Position numbers and translations under genes: made by a program. From Stenotrophomonas maltophilia (GTDB lineage: Bacteria > Pseudomonadota > Gammaproteobacteria > Xanthomonadales > Xanthomonadaceae), in assembly GCF_003205835.1 (NCBI RefSeq), contig NZ_CP029773.1, positions 4,248,501 through 4,312,500 on the forward strand: DNA of 64,000 nucleotides, in the 5' to 3' direction. Every line of letters begins with the position of its first letter. The stretch's first letter is position 1. Of this stretch, positions 23,883-34,029 are shown piece after piece. The notes under the pieces were generated by a model. That model saw only the letters and a list, made by a program, of their open reading frames with translations. It was not told where the DNA came from and ran no database searches.

Positions 23883-23910
23883 GAACCCCCGGCTCGCCGG
23901 GGGTTCATTT
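23883..23910 (+). terminator. Terminator after the S1 protease gene
   Basis: GAACCCCCGG-CTCG-CCGGGGGTTC (23883-23906), a 10-bp perfect stem with a tetraloop, then ATTT. Confidence 0.75.
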
Positions 23911-24229
23911 CCCGCACTCCGCCGATGCAGTCGTCTATTGGCCAAGAGCACCTAGGTCCACGTCACCGTCCCGCTAAAACGGCATTTTCCAATTAGCCGG
24001 TCGCCACGATTGTCGGTCAAATCCACCTAGAACCAAGTCAATCCATCGCCTGTTGCTGAAAATGTCCAGCTGGAGATCACCAGAGGTCGTCCTCTGGATC
24101 ACATCGTCATTGACAACCGGCGGGTTACGACTCGAGCCCAAGTCTAAGGGGAAAGATTTTCAGGCAATTGATGAATGCACATCAGCATGAGTTGGCCATC
24201 CCGGCCAACTTATGCCTACGCCCACAACT
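23911..24229. other. Gap without recognisable gene
   Basis: No frame with coding character on either strand. The only structure seen is AGTTGGCC-ATCCC-GGCCAACT (24190-24210), an 8-bp hairpin shortly before the right repeat copy. Confidence 0.5.
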
Positions 24230-24252
24230 CTGGACTTCGCTGGACGTTGATG

Positions 24253-24257
<5 letters not shown>
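24230..24257. repeat. Right copy of 28-bp direct repeat (putative att)
   Basis: CTGGACTTCG-CT-GGACGTTGATGTGGTG; its last five bases are the 3' end of the tRNA gene on the minus strand. It matches 19882-19909 at 26/28 positions. Confidence 0.6.
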
Positions 24258-24328
<71 letters not shown>

Positions 24329-24368
24329 TGCGCAGCGTCACAGTGTAGTGGAGGCCGCGCACGATCGG

Positions 24369-24698
24369 CTACCCGGCAGCAGCAAGAACCTCAGCAACGT
24401 GCCCCAACCGCTTCTCCGCCGCTTCCGCGAACCACGCCTGCCGCCGCAGGTGGGCGTGGAACAGCGCCACCGTCCTCCTGGCCTCTTCCAGCCCAATCTG
24501 GTTGCCGCCGCCGAAGCCAGCAAGCAATCCGGCACCCGACTGTGTCAGCAATGCCAACGTCGCTCGTCGGGCGAACCCCAGTGGATCCTCGCGCTCATCA
24601 CGCAGCACATCGTCCCAGTCCAACAACGGGGGGAAGTCGCAGCCACGCGTATCCGAGCCACCCCAGCCGCACCCACCGTCAATCTCCGTCAGCCCCAT
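24369..24698 (-). CDS. Hypothetical protein (second of overlapping pair)
   Basis: A 109-residue protein beginning GLTEIDGGCGWGGSDTRGC, followed by a helical segment DDVLRDEREDPLGFARRATL, LLAGFGGGNQIGLEEARRTV and LRRQAWFAEAAEKRLGHVAE. The ATG at 24698 has AGGAGA at ideal spacing; that ribosome site lies inside the end of the upstream gene, so the pair is probably one transcript with coupled translation. No family recognised. It lies just beyond the tRNA, outside the putative island. Confidence 0.55.
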   Translation of the reverse strand: MGLTEIDGGCGWGGSDTRGCDFPPLLDWDDVLRDEREDPLGFARRATLALLTQSGAGLLAGFGGGNQIGLEEARRTVALFHAHLRRQAWFAEAAEKRLGHVAEVLAAAG

Positions 24699-24700
24699 AT

Positions 24701-24985
24701 TCACTCTCCTACGATTCGTCGAACCTCTTCCGCCTCCTGTTGAGAGAGGCGACCGGGTGCTTCAACACGGTCGTAGGGCCGCCCGCAGCTTTCCCCTTGC
24801 AGGGTCTTGTATGGCTGCGCGCCACCCGGCCAGAAACCCTTGGGCTCACCGGAATGGCGAGAGTTGCGGTTTGGCCTTGGATTGCCTGCTGTTGCGGCAG
24901 ACAGTCCGCCTACGACGGTGTGTTGAGCACCTGCGGAGGACTGTGTGGAAGGAAGGCTAGAGGCTTCAATTGGTGAATGCGACAT
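24701..24985 (-). CDS. Hypothetical protein (first of overlapping pair)
   Basis: A 94-residue polar protein, Gly/Pro/Ser/Asn-rich (STQSSAGAQHTVVGGLSAAT, then NPRPNRNSRHSGEPKGFWPG) with a helical acidic end (GRLSQQEAEEVRRIVGE). No signal peptide or membrane segment. Only a distant GGGAG precedes ATG 24985, so the start is uncertain. Its stop is two bases from the next gene's start. Function unknown. Confidence 0.5.
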   Translation of the reverse strand: MSHSPIEASSLPSTQSSAGAQHTVVGGLSAATAGNPRPNRNSRHSGEPKGFWPGGAQPYKTLQGESCGRPYDRVEAPGRLSQQEAEEVRRIVGE

Positions 24986-25237
24986 TGCGTGCGCTTGTCA
25001 CTCCCATCCGACTACTCATTTCATTGAGGCACTTGGGGTTTCGGCTGAATGACCACTTCCCCCGGCAGCGAATCGCGGCGAAGGCCTCAACAATTCTCAA
25101 GCCAGTTGCGTCACAAGGCTCAGCAATGAGGCCTGTGTGCGTTCACGTGCGTAGCCGGATACGTCACCGCGAACAGCAGCCGAGCATGGCTCGGCTCTAC
25201 AGGAGAGAGCAGGCAAAGCACACGCCATCCCAAAAAG
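24986..25237. other. Gap with one SMAG palindrome
   Basis: Upstream of the small minus-strand pair and downstream of rpoD. It holds a SMAG element (25178-25200) but no gene I can support. Confidence 0.5.
25178..25200 (-). repeat. SMAG/REP palindrome, single
   Basis: On the minus strand GTAG-AGCCGAGC-CAT-GCTCGGCT, the GTAG-headed palindrome of S. maltophilia. Confidence 0.85.
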
Positions 25238-25264
25238 AAAAACCCCGCACCAGGCGGGGTTTTT
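25238..25264 (-). terminator. rpoD terminator
   Basis: AAAAACCCCGC/GCGGGGTTTTT, 11-bp perfect stem with a 5-base loop and flanking A/T runs, just downstream of the rpoD stop on its strand. Near-symmetric, so it can work both ways. Confidence 0.9.
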
Positions 25265-25290
25265 CTCAACGCTTCAACAGCCGCCGGATA

Positions 25291-27144
<1,854 letters not shown>

Positions 27145-27234
27145 GTAGTGCTCGCGCCACCGGCTAGGGAGAAATAGGGAACGTAGCATTATACCAGCCC
27201 GGGGCCCCGCCTGCCGGGCGGTGGTCCCGCAGGC

Positions 27235-27675
27235 TCAGGGCCTGAGAAGGAAGGTCACGGGACCGTCATTGACCAGGCTGACGACCATATGGGCACCAAA
27301 TCGGCCCGTTTCCACCCCTGGCGCGTGATTTTCACGACAGATCTCGACAAATCGATTGAACCCGCGTTCAGCCTCGTCCGGCGCTGCAGCGCTGGTGAAG
27401 CTGGGCCGCATGCCCGAACGGGTATCGGCCGCCAGGGTGAACTGGCTGACCAGCAGCAGGCCGCCGCCGGTGTCGCGCAGCGACCGGTTCATCTTCCCGG
27501 CCTCGTCGGCGAACACCCGGTAGCCCAGCAGGCGCTCGGCCATGCGCCGCAGCTGGGCCTCGGTATCGCCCGGCTCCATGCCGACCAGGGCCAGCAGGCC
27601 CGGGCCAATCTGCCCCACCGCTTCGTCATCGACATGGACGGCGGCCTGGCTGACACGTTGGATCAGGACGAGCAT
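27235..27675 (-). CDS. dtd: D-aminoacyl-tRNA deacylase
   Basis: A 146-residue enzyme that hydrolyses D-amino acids from mischarged tRNAs. Family signatures are all present: MLVLIQRVSQAAV at the start, LLLVSQFTLAADT (about 75-87, carrying the SQFTL motif) and the C-terminal NDGPVTF (gatekeeping Gly-cisPro-like region). Start at 27675 fits the family length exactly. Divergent from the acyltransferase gene, whose start is 62 bases away. Confidence 0.95.
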   Translation of the reverse strand: MLVLIQRVSQAAVHVDDEAVGQIGPGLLALVGMEPGDTEAQLRRMAERLLGYRVFADEAGKMNRSLRDTGGGLLLVSQFTLAADTRSGMRPSFTSAAAPDEAERGFNRFVEICRENHAPGVETGRFGAHMVVSLVNDGPVTFLLRP

Positions 27676-27736
27676 CGTGGGCTTCCAATGAACGGGGCCG
27701 GCCACGATAGCAGCGGCCTTGGCTAAACTGGCACCG

Positions 27737-28657
27737 ATGAATCCGCAACGCAAAGCCCGGCTGGTCTACCGCGCCACCACCCTGTTCGCCCGCCTGCCCT
27801 GGCCAGTACTGCGGGGATTCGCGCGCGCGCTGGCGTGGGCCTGGATCAATCTCAACGCCCGTGAGAGCCGCGTCACCCGGCGCAACCTGGAACTGGCCTA
27901 CCCGGAGCTGGACGGCGCCGCACGCGATCGCCTGCACCGCGATCTGCTGCGCTCCACCGCGCTGCAGGCCATCGAGACCCTGCGCCTGTGGAGCCAGGCG
28001 CCGGCCGACAACCTGCGCCTGCACCTGAAGCAGCGCCACGGCGAGGCCCTGTACGACGCGGCCCTGGCCAGCGGCAAGGGCGTGATCGTGGCCGCACCGC
28101 ACTTCGGCAACTGGGAGCTGCTGAACCAGTGGCTGGCCTCGCGCGGGCAGATCGCCATCGTCTACAAGCCGCCGGAGGACGAAGCCAGCGATGCCTTCCT
28201 GCAGCTGGTGCGGGGCGGCCAGAACGTACAGCAGGTGCGCGCTGAAGGCCCGGCCGTGCGCCAGCTGTTCAAGGTGCTCAAGGACGGCGGTGCCACCGGC
28301 ATCCTGCCCGACCAGCAGCCCAAGGCAGGCGACGGCGTGTTCGTGCCGTTCTTCGGGGTGCAGGCGCTGACCATGACCCTGGTCAACCGGCTGGCCGAGC
28401 GCACCGGCGCCACCGTGCTGTACGGCTGGTGCGAGCGCATCGGGCCGGACATGGAATTTGCCCTGCACATCGAGCCGACCGACCCGGCCGTGGCCGACCC
28501 GGACCCGCAGGTGGCCGCCACCGCGCTCAATGCCGGCATCGAGCGCATTGCGCGCCGCGATCCGACGCAGTACCAGTGGACCTACAAGCGCTATACGCTG
28601 CGGCCACCGGGCAGCGGCGAGGAAGACCCGTACGCGACCGAAGAGCATCCGCACTGA
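27737..28657 (+). CDS. LpxL/HtrB-family lysophospholipid acyltransferase
   Basis: A 306-residue inner-membrane acyltransferase of the lipid A biosynthesis family, adding a secondary acyl chain to lipid A precursors (or a related lipid). The catalytic HFGNWE lies at 122-127 (His122, Glu127), followed by AIVYKPPEDE and a GILPDQQPKAGDGVFVPFFG block typical of LpxL/LpxM. Start ATG 27737 is chosen over an upstream TTG. Which acyl transfer it performs cannot be read from sequence. Confidence 0.87.
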   Translation: MNPQRKARLVYRATTLFARLPWPVLRGFARALAWAWINLNARESRVTRRNLELAYPELDGAARDRLHRDLLRSTALQAIETLRLWSQAPADNLRLHLKQRHGEALYDAALASGKGVIVAAPHFGNWELLNQWLASRGQIAIVYKPPEDEASDAFLQLVRGGQNVQQVRAEGPAVRQLFKVLKDGGATGILPDQQPKAGDGVFVPFFGVQALTMTLVNRLAERTGATVLYGWCERIGPDMEFALHIEPTDPAVADPDPQVAATALNAGIERIARRDPTQYQWTYKRYTLRPPGSGEEDPYATEEHPH

Positions 28658-28743
28658 CGGCTGCCGTACTCAGGCCACCTGGCACCTGCGACCGGCGGCC
28701 GCACCACGTTGAATACGACGCCGGCGCCCCCATAGAGACTGCG

Positions 28744-29880
28744 ATGTCCGCCTCCCCCGGTCCTGCCATGCCTGCTGCCTCTTCCCTGTTCGGCGATCCC
28801 GCCGCGATCCGCTGCGAACGCGCGGTGGCCGAACTGCGCGCCGGTCGCCCGGTGCTGCTCCACGATGGTCAGGGCCAGCGCCTGGCGGTGATCGCACTGG
28901 ACAGCGCCACCGCCAGCAGCTTCGCCACGTTCGCCAGCGCCGCGCGCGAGCGCCACTACCTGTTCCTGACCGCCACCCGCGCCCGCGTGCTCGGCGTGGA
29001 GGCCCCGGAAGGCGCGCGCCTGCCGCTGGCCGGTGTTGCCTTCGATGCCCTGCCCTCGCTGGGCTACCTGCGCGAGCCGGGCCCGATGCCGGACGGCTGG
29101 AGCGCGGGTGACGCCTTCGATGCCGGCGCGGTGGAACTGGCCCGCCTCGGCCTGCTGCTGCCGGCAATGGTGGCGGTGCGCCTGGACGCCGAAGATCGCA
29201 CCTTCGATGGCGCGGCCGAGGTTGCGCTGTGCGACCTGGCCGAAGGCGCTGCCCATGCGGCCCACGATTACGAACTGGTGGCACGTTCGCCGGTACCGCT
29301 GCGCGATGTCGGCATGACCACCTTCGCGGTGTTCCGTGGCGGCGTGGCCCAGCGCGACCAGGTCGCGATCATCGTCGGCGAACCGGATCTGTCGGCAGTG
29401 GTGCCTGTGCGCGTGCACTCCTCGTGCCTGACCGGCGACCTGTTCGGTTCGCTGAAGTGCGACTGCGGCGACCAGCTGCGGCGTGGCCTGCGCAAGCTGA
29501 AGGAACTGGGCGGCGGCGTGCTGCTGTACCTGGACCAGGAAGGACGCGGCACCGGCATCGCGGCCAAGATGCGTGCCTACGGCTACCAGCATGACGGCCT
29601 GGACACCATCGATGCCGACGCACAGCTGGGCTTCGGCGCCGACGAACGGCGCTACGGCAGCGCGGTGGCGATGCTGCGTGGCCTGGGCATTTCGCGCGTG
29701 GCCCTGCTCAGCAACAACCCGACCAAGGCACAGCGCCTGCGCAACGCTGGCATCGAGGTGCTGGACTGCATTCCGGTCACCGGCGAGATCACCGCCGAGA
29801 ACGAGCATTACCTGCGCACCAAGGCTGATCGCGCAGGCCACATGCTGGATGTGGATGCGCTGATCCAGGCTGCCCAGTAA
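28744..29880 (+). CDS. ribA: GTP cyclohydrolase II with degenerate RibB-like N-terminal domain
   Basis: A 378-residue protein. The C-terminal half is GTP cyclohydrolase II, opening the imidazole ring of GTP in the first step of riboflavin synthesis: zinc ligands Cys228, Cys239 and Cys241 (HSSCLTGDLFGSLKCDCGDQL), catalytic QEGRGTGI and NNPTKAQRL. The N-terminal 190 residues align in general layout with DHBP synthase (RibB) but its acidic active-site signature is not visible, so that half is probably structural. Follows the acyltransferase by 86 bases. Confidence 0.9.
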   Translation: MSASPGPAMPAASSLFGDPAAIRCERAVAELRAGRPVLLHDGQGQRLAVIALDSATASSFATFASAARERHYLFLTATRARVLGVEAPEGARLPLAGVAFDALPSLGYLREPGPMPDGWSAGDAFDAGAVELARLGLLLPAMVAVRLDAEDRTFDGAAEVALCDLAEGAAHAAHDYELVARSPVPLRDVGMTTFAVFRGGVAQRDQVAIIVGEPDLSAVVPVRVHSSCLTGDLFGSLKCDCGDQLRRGLRKLKELGGGVLLYLDQEGRGTGIAAKMRAYGYQHDGLDTIDADAQLGFGADERRYGSAVAMLRGLGISRVALLSNNPTKAQRLRNAGIEVLDCIPVTGEITAENEHYLRTKADRAGHMLDVDALIQAAQ

Positions 29881-29955
29881 CACAGCCGACCTGCTACCGT
29901 CTGCGCGGTGCGGTCTCGGCCGCCATCGCCCGCCCTGCCGCCTGACGGAGCCCGC

Positions 29956-30456
29956 GTGACCGACGTCCCCCTGCCCTCCCCGCCCACCGATGCCTGGCAG
30001 TCGCTGCCGCAACGCGCTGCCCGCCTCGCTGCACTGGAAGGCGCCTTCGGCGGCCTGTTCGTGCCGGGCCTGCCGCTGGCCGCAGCCGCGTGGTTCTTCG
30101 ACCTGCCCGGCGGCCTGTGGACGGCCGCCCTTGGGCTGCTGATCGGCATCGTCTTCGGCGCCTGGCTCGGCCGCCGGCGCTTGACCCGCACCCGCTGGCG
30201 GCTGGATGCCCAAGGGCTGGGCCTGCGCCGCGACCTGATGTGGCAGCTGGAAACGCGCGTCCCCATTTCGCGCGTACAGCACCTGGACCTGCGCCGGGGC
30301 CCGCTGGAACGCCGTGCCGGGCTGGCCACGCTGATCGTGCACACCGCCGGTACCCGCATGAGCGCGGTGACCGTCAGCGGCCTGGACGAGGCCGATGCCG
30401 AGCGCCTGCGTGACACCCTGTCGCACCAGCTCGACCAGGACGCCGACGCCCTGTGA
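29956..30456 (+). CDS. PH-domain membrane protein, YdbS-like
   Basis: A 166-residue protein with two N-terminal helices (AAWFFDLPGGLWTAALGLLIGIVFGAWLG) and a bacterial PH (bPH2) domain containing the hallmark LMWQLETRVPISRVQHLDLRRGPLERRAGLATLIVHTAG. GTG start at 29956 behind ACGGAG. Its stop overlaps the next gene's GTG (GTGA), indicating coupling. YdbS/YdbT pairs are membrane proteins of unclear role. Confidence 0.85.
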   Translation: MTDVPLPSPPTDAWQSLPQRAARLAALEGAFGGLFVPGLPLAAAAWFFDLPGGLWTAALGLLIGIVFGAWLGRRRLTRTRWRLDAQGLGLRRDLMWQLETRVPISRVQHLDLRRGPLERRAGLATLIVHTAGTRMSAVTVSGLDEADAERLRDTLSHQLDQDADAL

Positions 30457-31991
30457 GCCTGCCGCCGCCCCTGCCCGCATCGCTGCCTGCCGGTGGCGAG
30501 GACCATCGCCTGCATCCGTGGTCGTGGCTGTTCGTGCTGCTGATGCAGCTGCGCCACTACTTCCTGCCGCTGGTGGCGTTGCTGGTATTCGGCCAGCGCG
30601 GCGACCGCGATCCAATGTGGGCGCAGCTGATCCCACTGGCAGCGATTGTGGCGCTGGTGCTGGTGTCGGTGCTGCAGTACCTCAGCTACCGCTACCGCAT
30701 CGGCAGCGATGCGATCACCGTGCGCAGCGGCCTGCTGGCGCGCAACCGCCGCGAGATCCCGTTCGCGCGCATCCACAACGTGGAAGTGCGGCAGAACCCG
30801 CTGCATCGCCTGTTCGGCGTGGCCGAACTGCGCCTGGAATCGGCCGGTGGCGTGCGTCCGGAAGCCGAGATGCGGGTGCTGAAGCTGGACCAGGCGCTGG
30901 CGCTGGAGCAATTGGTACGCCAGCGTGGACAGGCGCCACAGGCCGTTGACGCCGTTGATGCGCCGCCCATTGCCGAGGTCGACAGCGAACACGTGCTGCT
31001 GCGCCTGTCGAGCTGGGACGTGGTGCGCATGGGCCTGCTCTCCAACCGTGGCTGGGCACTGGCGCTGGCCGCGTTCGGCGTGCTGTTCCAGACCGTGCCG
31101 CGGCCGGTGATGGACGATGCCATCCAGCGTGGTGGCCGCTAGGCCTTCGGCTATGCCAGCCACCTGCATCCCGGCGTAACCGGCGCGTTCCTGCTCTTGG
31201 CTGCCGCGCTGCTGCTGGGCTGGCTGGGGCTGCGCCTGCTGTCGGTGGTGCTGACCGTGCTGCGCTACCACGGCTTTACGCTCAGCGAGCAGGATCGCCG
31301 CTTGACCGTTTCGGCCGGCCTGCTCAGCCGCACCCGCAGCAGCGTGGCGCGTCGTCGCATCCAGGCCTGGACGCTGCGCGAAGGCACTCTGCCGCGCTGG
31401 TTCGGGCTGCGCCAGCTGCGTATCGACAGCGCCGCCGGTGGCCCCTCGCGCGAAGAGGACCGCGCCCTGCGCGAACTCGCGCCACTGGCGTCGAGCGAGC
31501 GCTGCACGGAGCTGGTGCAGCATCTGCTGCCACAGCTGCAATGGCCACCGGCGCAGTGGCAGTCCGTTCCGCAGCGCGGCTGGTGGCGGCTGTGCCTGGG
31601 CGCGCTGGTGCTGGTGCCGCTGCTGGCGGCGGCCGCGTACTGGCGCTGGGGATCGTGGGGGCTGCTGGTGCTGGCGTGGCTGCCGGTGGCGCTGCTGGTC
31701 GCGCACCGGCAGATGGCACGCATGGGCTGGTATCTGGACGACCACTATGTGGCGGTGCGGGGCGGCTGGTGGAAGCGCTGGTGGCGCTGGGCCGAACTGG
31801 ACAAGGTGCAGGGACTGCGCCTGCAGCGCTCGCCGCTGGACAAGCTGCTCGGCACCAGCAGCCTGCAGCTGGATACCGCCGGCGCGCACGGCGATGTGGC
31901 GCTGACCCTGCACCATCTGCCGCGGGCACAGGCCCAGCAGGTGATGGAACAGCTGGCCGCGGCACTGGCTCGGCGCAAGCTGCGCTGGTGA
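30453..31991 (+). pseudogene. YdbT-like multi-PH-domain membrane protein, split by an amber codon
   Basis: One continuous frame of about 512 codons interrupted by TAG at 31140-31142. Upstream part (229 residues): two helices and a first bPH2 domain (NRREIPFARIHNVEVRQNPLHRLFGVAELRL). Downstream part: two more helices, a second PH domain (RTRSSVARRRIQAWTLREGTLPRWFGLRQLRI), two helices and a third PH domain (WRWAELDKVQGLRLQRSPLDKLLGTSSLQLD). Three PH repeats are typical of YdbT. No shift is needed: the frame resumes directly as AFGYASHLHPG. A CAG to TAG change is the simplest origin; a sequencing error is possible. The internal Met/Leu start for the second half is doubtful. Confidence 0.8.
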
Positions 31992-32022
31992 TGGAGCACC
32001 GCGCACCCCGGCCTTGAAACAG

Positions 32023-32088
32023 GTAGTGCCGGCCGCTGGCCGGCATCCGCCGACATTACCGAGATTGCCGGCCAGCGGCCGGCACTAC
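32023..32088. repeat. SMAG dimer (inverted pair)
   Basis: GTAG-TGCCGGCCGCTGGCCGGCA (32023-32045) and its inverted copy TGCCGGCCAGCGGCCGGCA-CTAC (32066-32088), between convergent genes. Confidence 0.9.
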
Positions 32089-32110
32089 CGCGAGCGGGGT
32101 CAGCGAGGCT

Positions 32111-33166
32111 TCAGCGCTGCGACGGGCCCCAATACCCCAGGTCCTTGCGGATCTGCAGATCGCGCACCCAGCTGCCGAACGGCTTGCGCCGCAACGCACC
32201 CATTTCACCGGACAGGAAATCCTCGGTGGCCGCGATCACCCGTTCGCTGGAGCGGCCATCGCGGTAAGGGTGGATGGCGTCGGCGTAGCGCACGATCTCC
32301 GCCTGCAGCACGGCGTCCGGGTGCAGCGCGCGCTGCAGCATCGCCGGCAGCTGCGCAGGATCATCGAAGTCGATCATGTGCGGCTTGGGCACGCGGTTGC
32401 GGAAGGTCACCACCGGCTTGTGCTGGACGATGAACTCCGAAACGATCGACGAGGTATCCGAGACCAGCACGTCGGCGGCACGCTGCGCGGCCATCACCTG
32501 TTCCGGCTCGATGAAGCGGGCATTGGCACCGGCCAGCGCGCGGTAGCGTTCGAACAGTTCCGGCGGGCACTTCGGGTGCAGGGTCAGCAGCCAGTAGTGG
32601 TCGCCGGCGGCGATATCAGCGGCGATCTGCGCATGCAGGTGTGGCGCTGCGCTCAACCGTTCAGTGAAGGTCGAGCCGAACAGGATCACCGGGCGGTCTC
32701 CGGCCGGTGCGCGCAGCGCGGAACTCTCGCCACCGTCATCGCGGAACAGCGGGTCCAGCTTCGGCCAGCCGGTCTCGGCCACCGCGAAGTGGCCCTGCAA
32801 GGCGGCGATCTCGCGGAATGGTGCGGTGGTGGCCGGACCCTGCGTGCAGTACAGGTCGAACATGCCGCGCACCCGGAAGTGGCCGCGCGCGCTGTCCCGC
32901 TTCTCCACGTTGAAGCCATGGAACAGCTGCACCTTGGCCCCGGACAGGAATGTCGGCACCCAGTTGGCCGCGCTGAACACCGCCCGCGGACGCATCGCCA
33001 GGGCCTGCTTGAGGCCGATGTTGGGCACCCCCGGCAGGCTGCTGCCAGCCGCGCCGCCTTCGAACCAGGCCGCCACCTCCTGCCCGGAGGCGTGCAAGGC
33101 CTGCGCCAACGGGGCGAGAATAGGCAGCGCATAACGCTCCGTCGCAAACAACAGGTACCCGGCCAT
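32111..33166 (-). CDS. CDP-glycerol glycerophosphotransferase-like protein
   Basis: A 351-residue GT-B-like protein. Visible motifs are GSTFTERLSAAPHLH, WLLTLHPKCPPELFERY and DVLVSDTSSIVSEFIVQHKPVVTFRNR, the last being the nucleotide-binding block of the CDP-glycerol/TagF family, with His in TLHPK. Expected to add a glycerol-phosphate-like or sugar unit to a surface glycan; the real donor is unknown. ATG 33166 has GGAGG at good spacing. It is divergent from the WaaE-like gene with overlapping start regions. Confidence 0.8.
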   Translation of the reverse strand: MAGYLLFATERYALPILAPLAQALHASGQEVAAWFEGGAAGSSLPGVPNIGLKQALAMRPRAVFSAANWVPTFLSGAKVQLFHGFNVEKRDSARGHFRVRGMFDLYCTQGPATTAPFREIAALQGHFAVAETGWPKLDPLFRDDGGESSALRAPAGDRPVILFGSTFTERLSAAPHLHAQIAADIAAGDHYWLLTLHPKCPPELFERYRALAGANARFIEPEQVMAAQRAADVLVSDTSSIVSEFIVQHKPVVTFRNRVPKPHMIDFDDPAQLPAMLQRALHPDAVLQAEIVRYADAIHPYRDGRSSERVIAATEDFLSGEMGALRRKPFGSWVRDLQIRKDLGYWGPSQR

Positions 33167-33167
33167 C

Positions 33168-33986
33168 ATGTCCTCCACGACCGCTCCCATCGAACGGCCT
33201 CGCATCTCGGCGTGCATTATCGCGTTCAACGAAGCCGGGCGCATCGGCGACTGCCTGGCCTCGCTGGCCTTCTGCGATGAGATCGTGGTGGTGGACTCGT
33301 ATTCCACCGATGCCACCGTAGCCATCGCCGAGGCCGCCGGTGCCCGCGTGCTGCAGCGCCCGTTCGACGGCTTCCGCAGCCAGAAGGCGTTCTGCGTCGA
33401 GCAGGCCCGCCACGACTGGGTGCTGTGCCTGGATGCCGACGAACGGATCAGCCCGGCGCTGCGCACGGCCATCGAACAGGTCCGTGACGGCGGCTTCGCC
33501 GGCCATGCCGGCTATCGCTTCGCACGCCTGTCGGAGTACTTCGGCAAGTTCCTGCGCCATGGCAATGCCTATCCGGACCGGGTGATGCGCCTGTTCGACC
33601 GCCGCCGCGGGGGCTGGCGCGGCAAGCGCGAGATCCACGAGGCCGCCAGCGTCGACGGCAGCGTGGGCACCCTGCACGGCGATCTGATCCACTACCCGTA
33701 CCGGTCTTTGCAGCAGCAGTTGGCCAAGACCGAGAAGTACGCGCGGATGATGGCCGAGCACGAGTTCGCGCGCGGCAAGCGGGCCACGCTGGGCAAGCTG
33801 GTGCTGGCCCCGGCCTGGCGGTTCTGGCGCGGATTCCTGTTCCGCGGCGGCTTCCGCGATGGCTGGCACGGTCTGGTCTACGCCTATGTACGGGCCAACT
33901 ACGTGCGGCAGAAGACCATCATGTTGTGGATGCTGGGCAATGGACAGGCGGTGGCCGACCCGGCGCCTTCCGCGGACCGGCCTTGA
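33168..33986 (+). CDS. WaaE/KdtX-like family 2 glycosyltransferase
   Basis: A 272-residue GT-A enzyme of the lipopolysaccharide-core group: RISACIIAFNEAGRIGDCLASL (12-33), VVVDSYSTDAT, the metal-binding LCLDADERIS near 90, and a C-terminal membrane-associated region (LAPAWRFWRGFLFRGGFRDGWHGLVYAYV). It transfers glucose in LPS inner-core synthesis in relatives; the acceptor here is not known. No good ribosome site precedes ATG 33168, which is two bases from the divergent gene's ATG. Followed 43 bases later by a GT4 gene on the same strand. Confidence 0.87.
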   Translation: MSSTTAPIERPRISACIIAFNEAGRIGDCLASLAFCDEIVVVDSYSTDATVAIAEAAGARVLQRPFDGFRSQKAFCVEQARHDWVLCLDADERISPALRTAIEQVRDGGFAGHAGYRFARLSEYFGKFLRHGNAYPDRVMRLFDRRRGGWRGKREIHEAASVDGSVGTLHGDLIHYPYRSLQQQLAKTEKYARMMAEHEFARGKRATLGKLVLAPAWRFWRGFLFRGGFRDGWHGLVYAYVRANYVRQKTIMLWMLGNGQAVADPAPSADRP

Positions 33987-34029
33987 CCACGCTGTGTCAC
34001 ACTGCGCGGGCGTTGCCTGAAGACCCCCC

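Noticed and set aside
28591..30636. A 681-codon minus-strand frame across ribA and the first PH-domain gene
   Set aside because: It spans two clear plus-strand genes and has shadow composition.
29808..32006. A 732-codon minus-strand frame over the amber-interrupted YdbT-like gene
   Set aside because: Considered as an alternative to a broken gene, but the plus strand shows three PH domains; the minus frame is Gln/His/Arg-rich.
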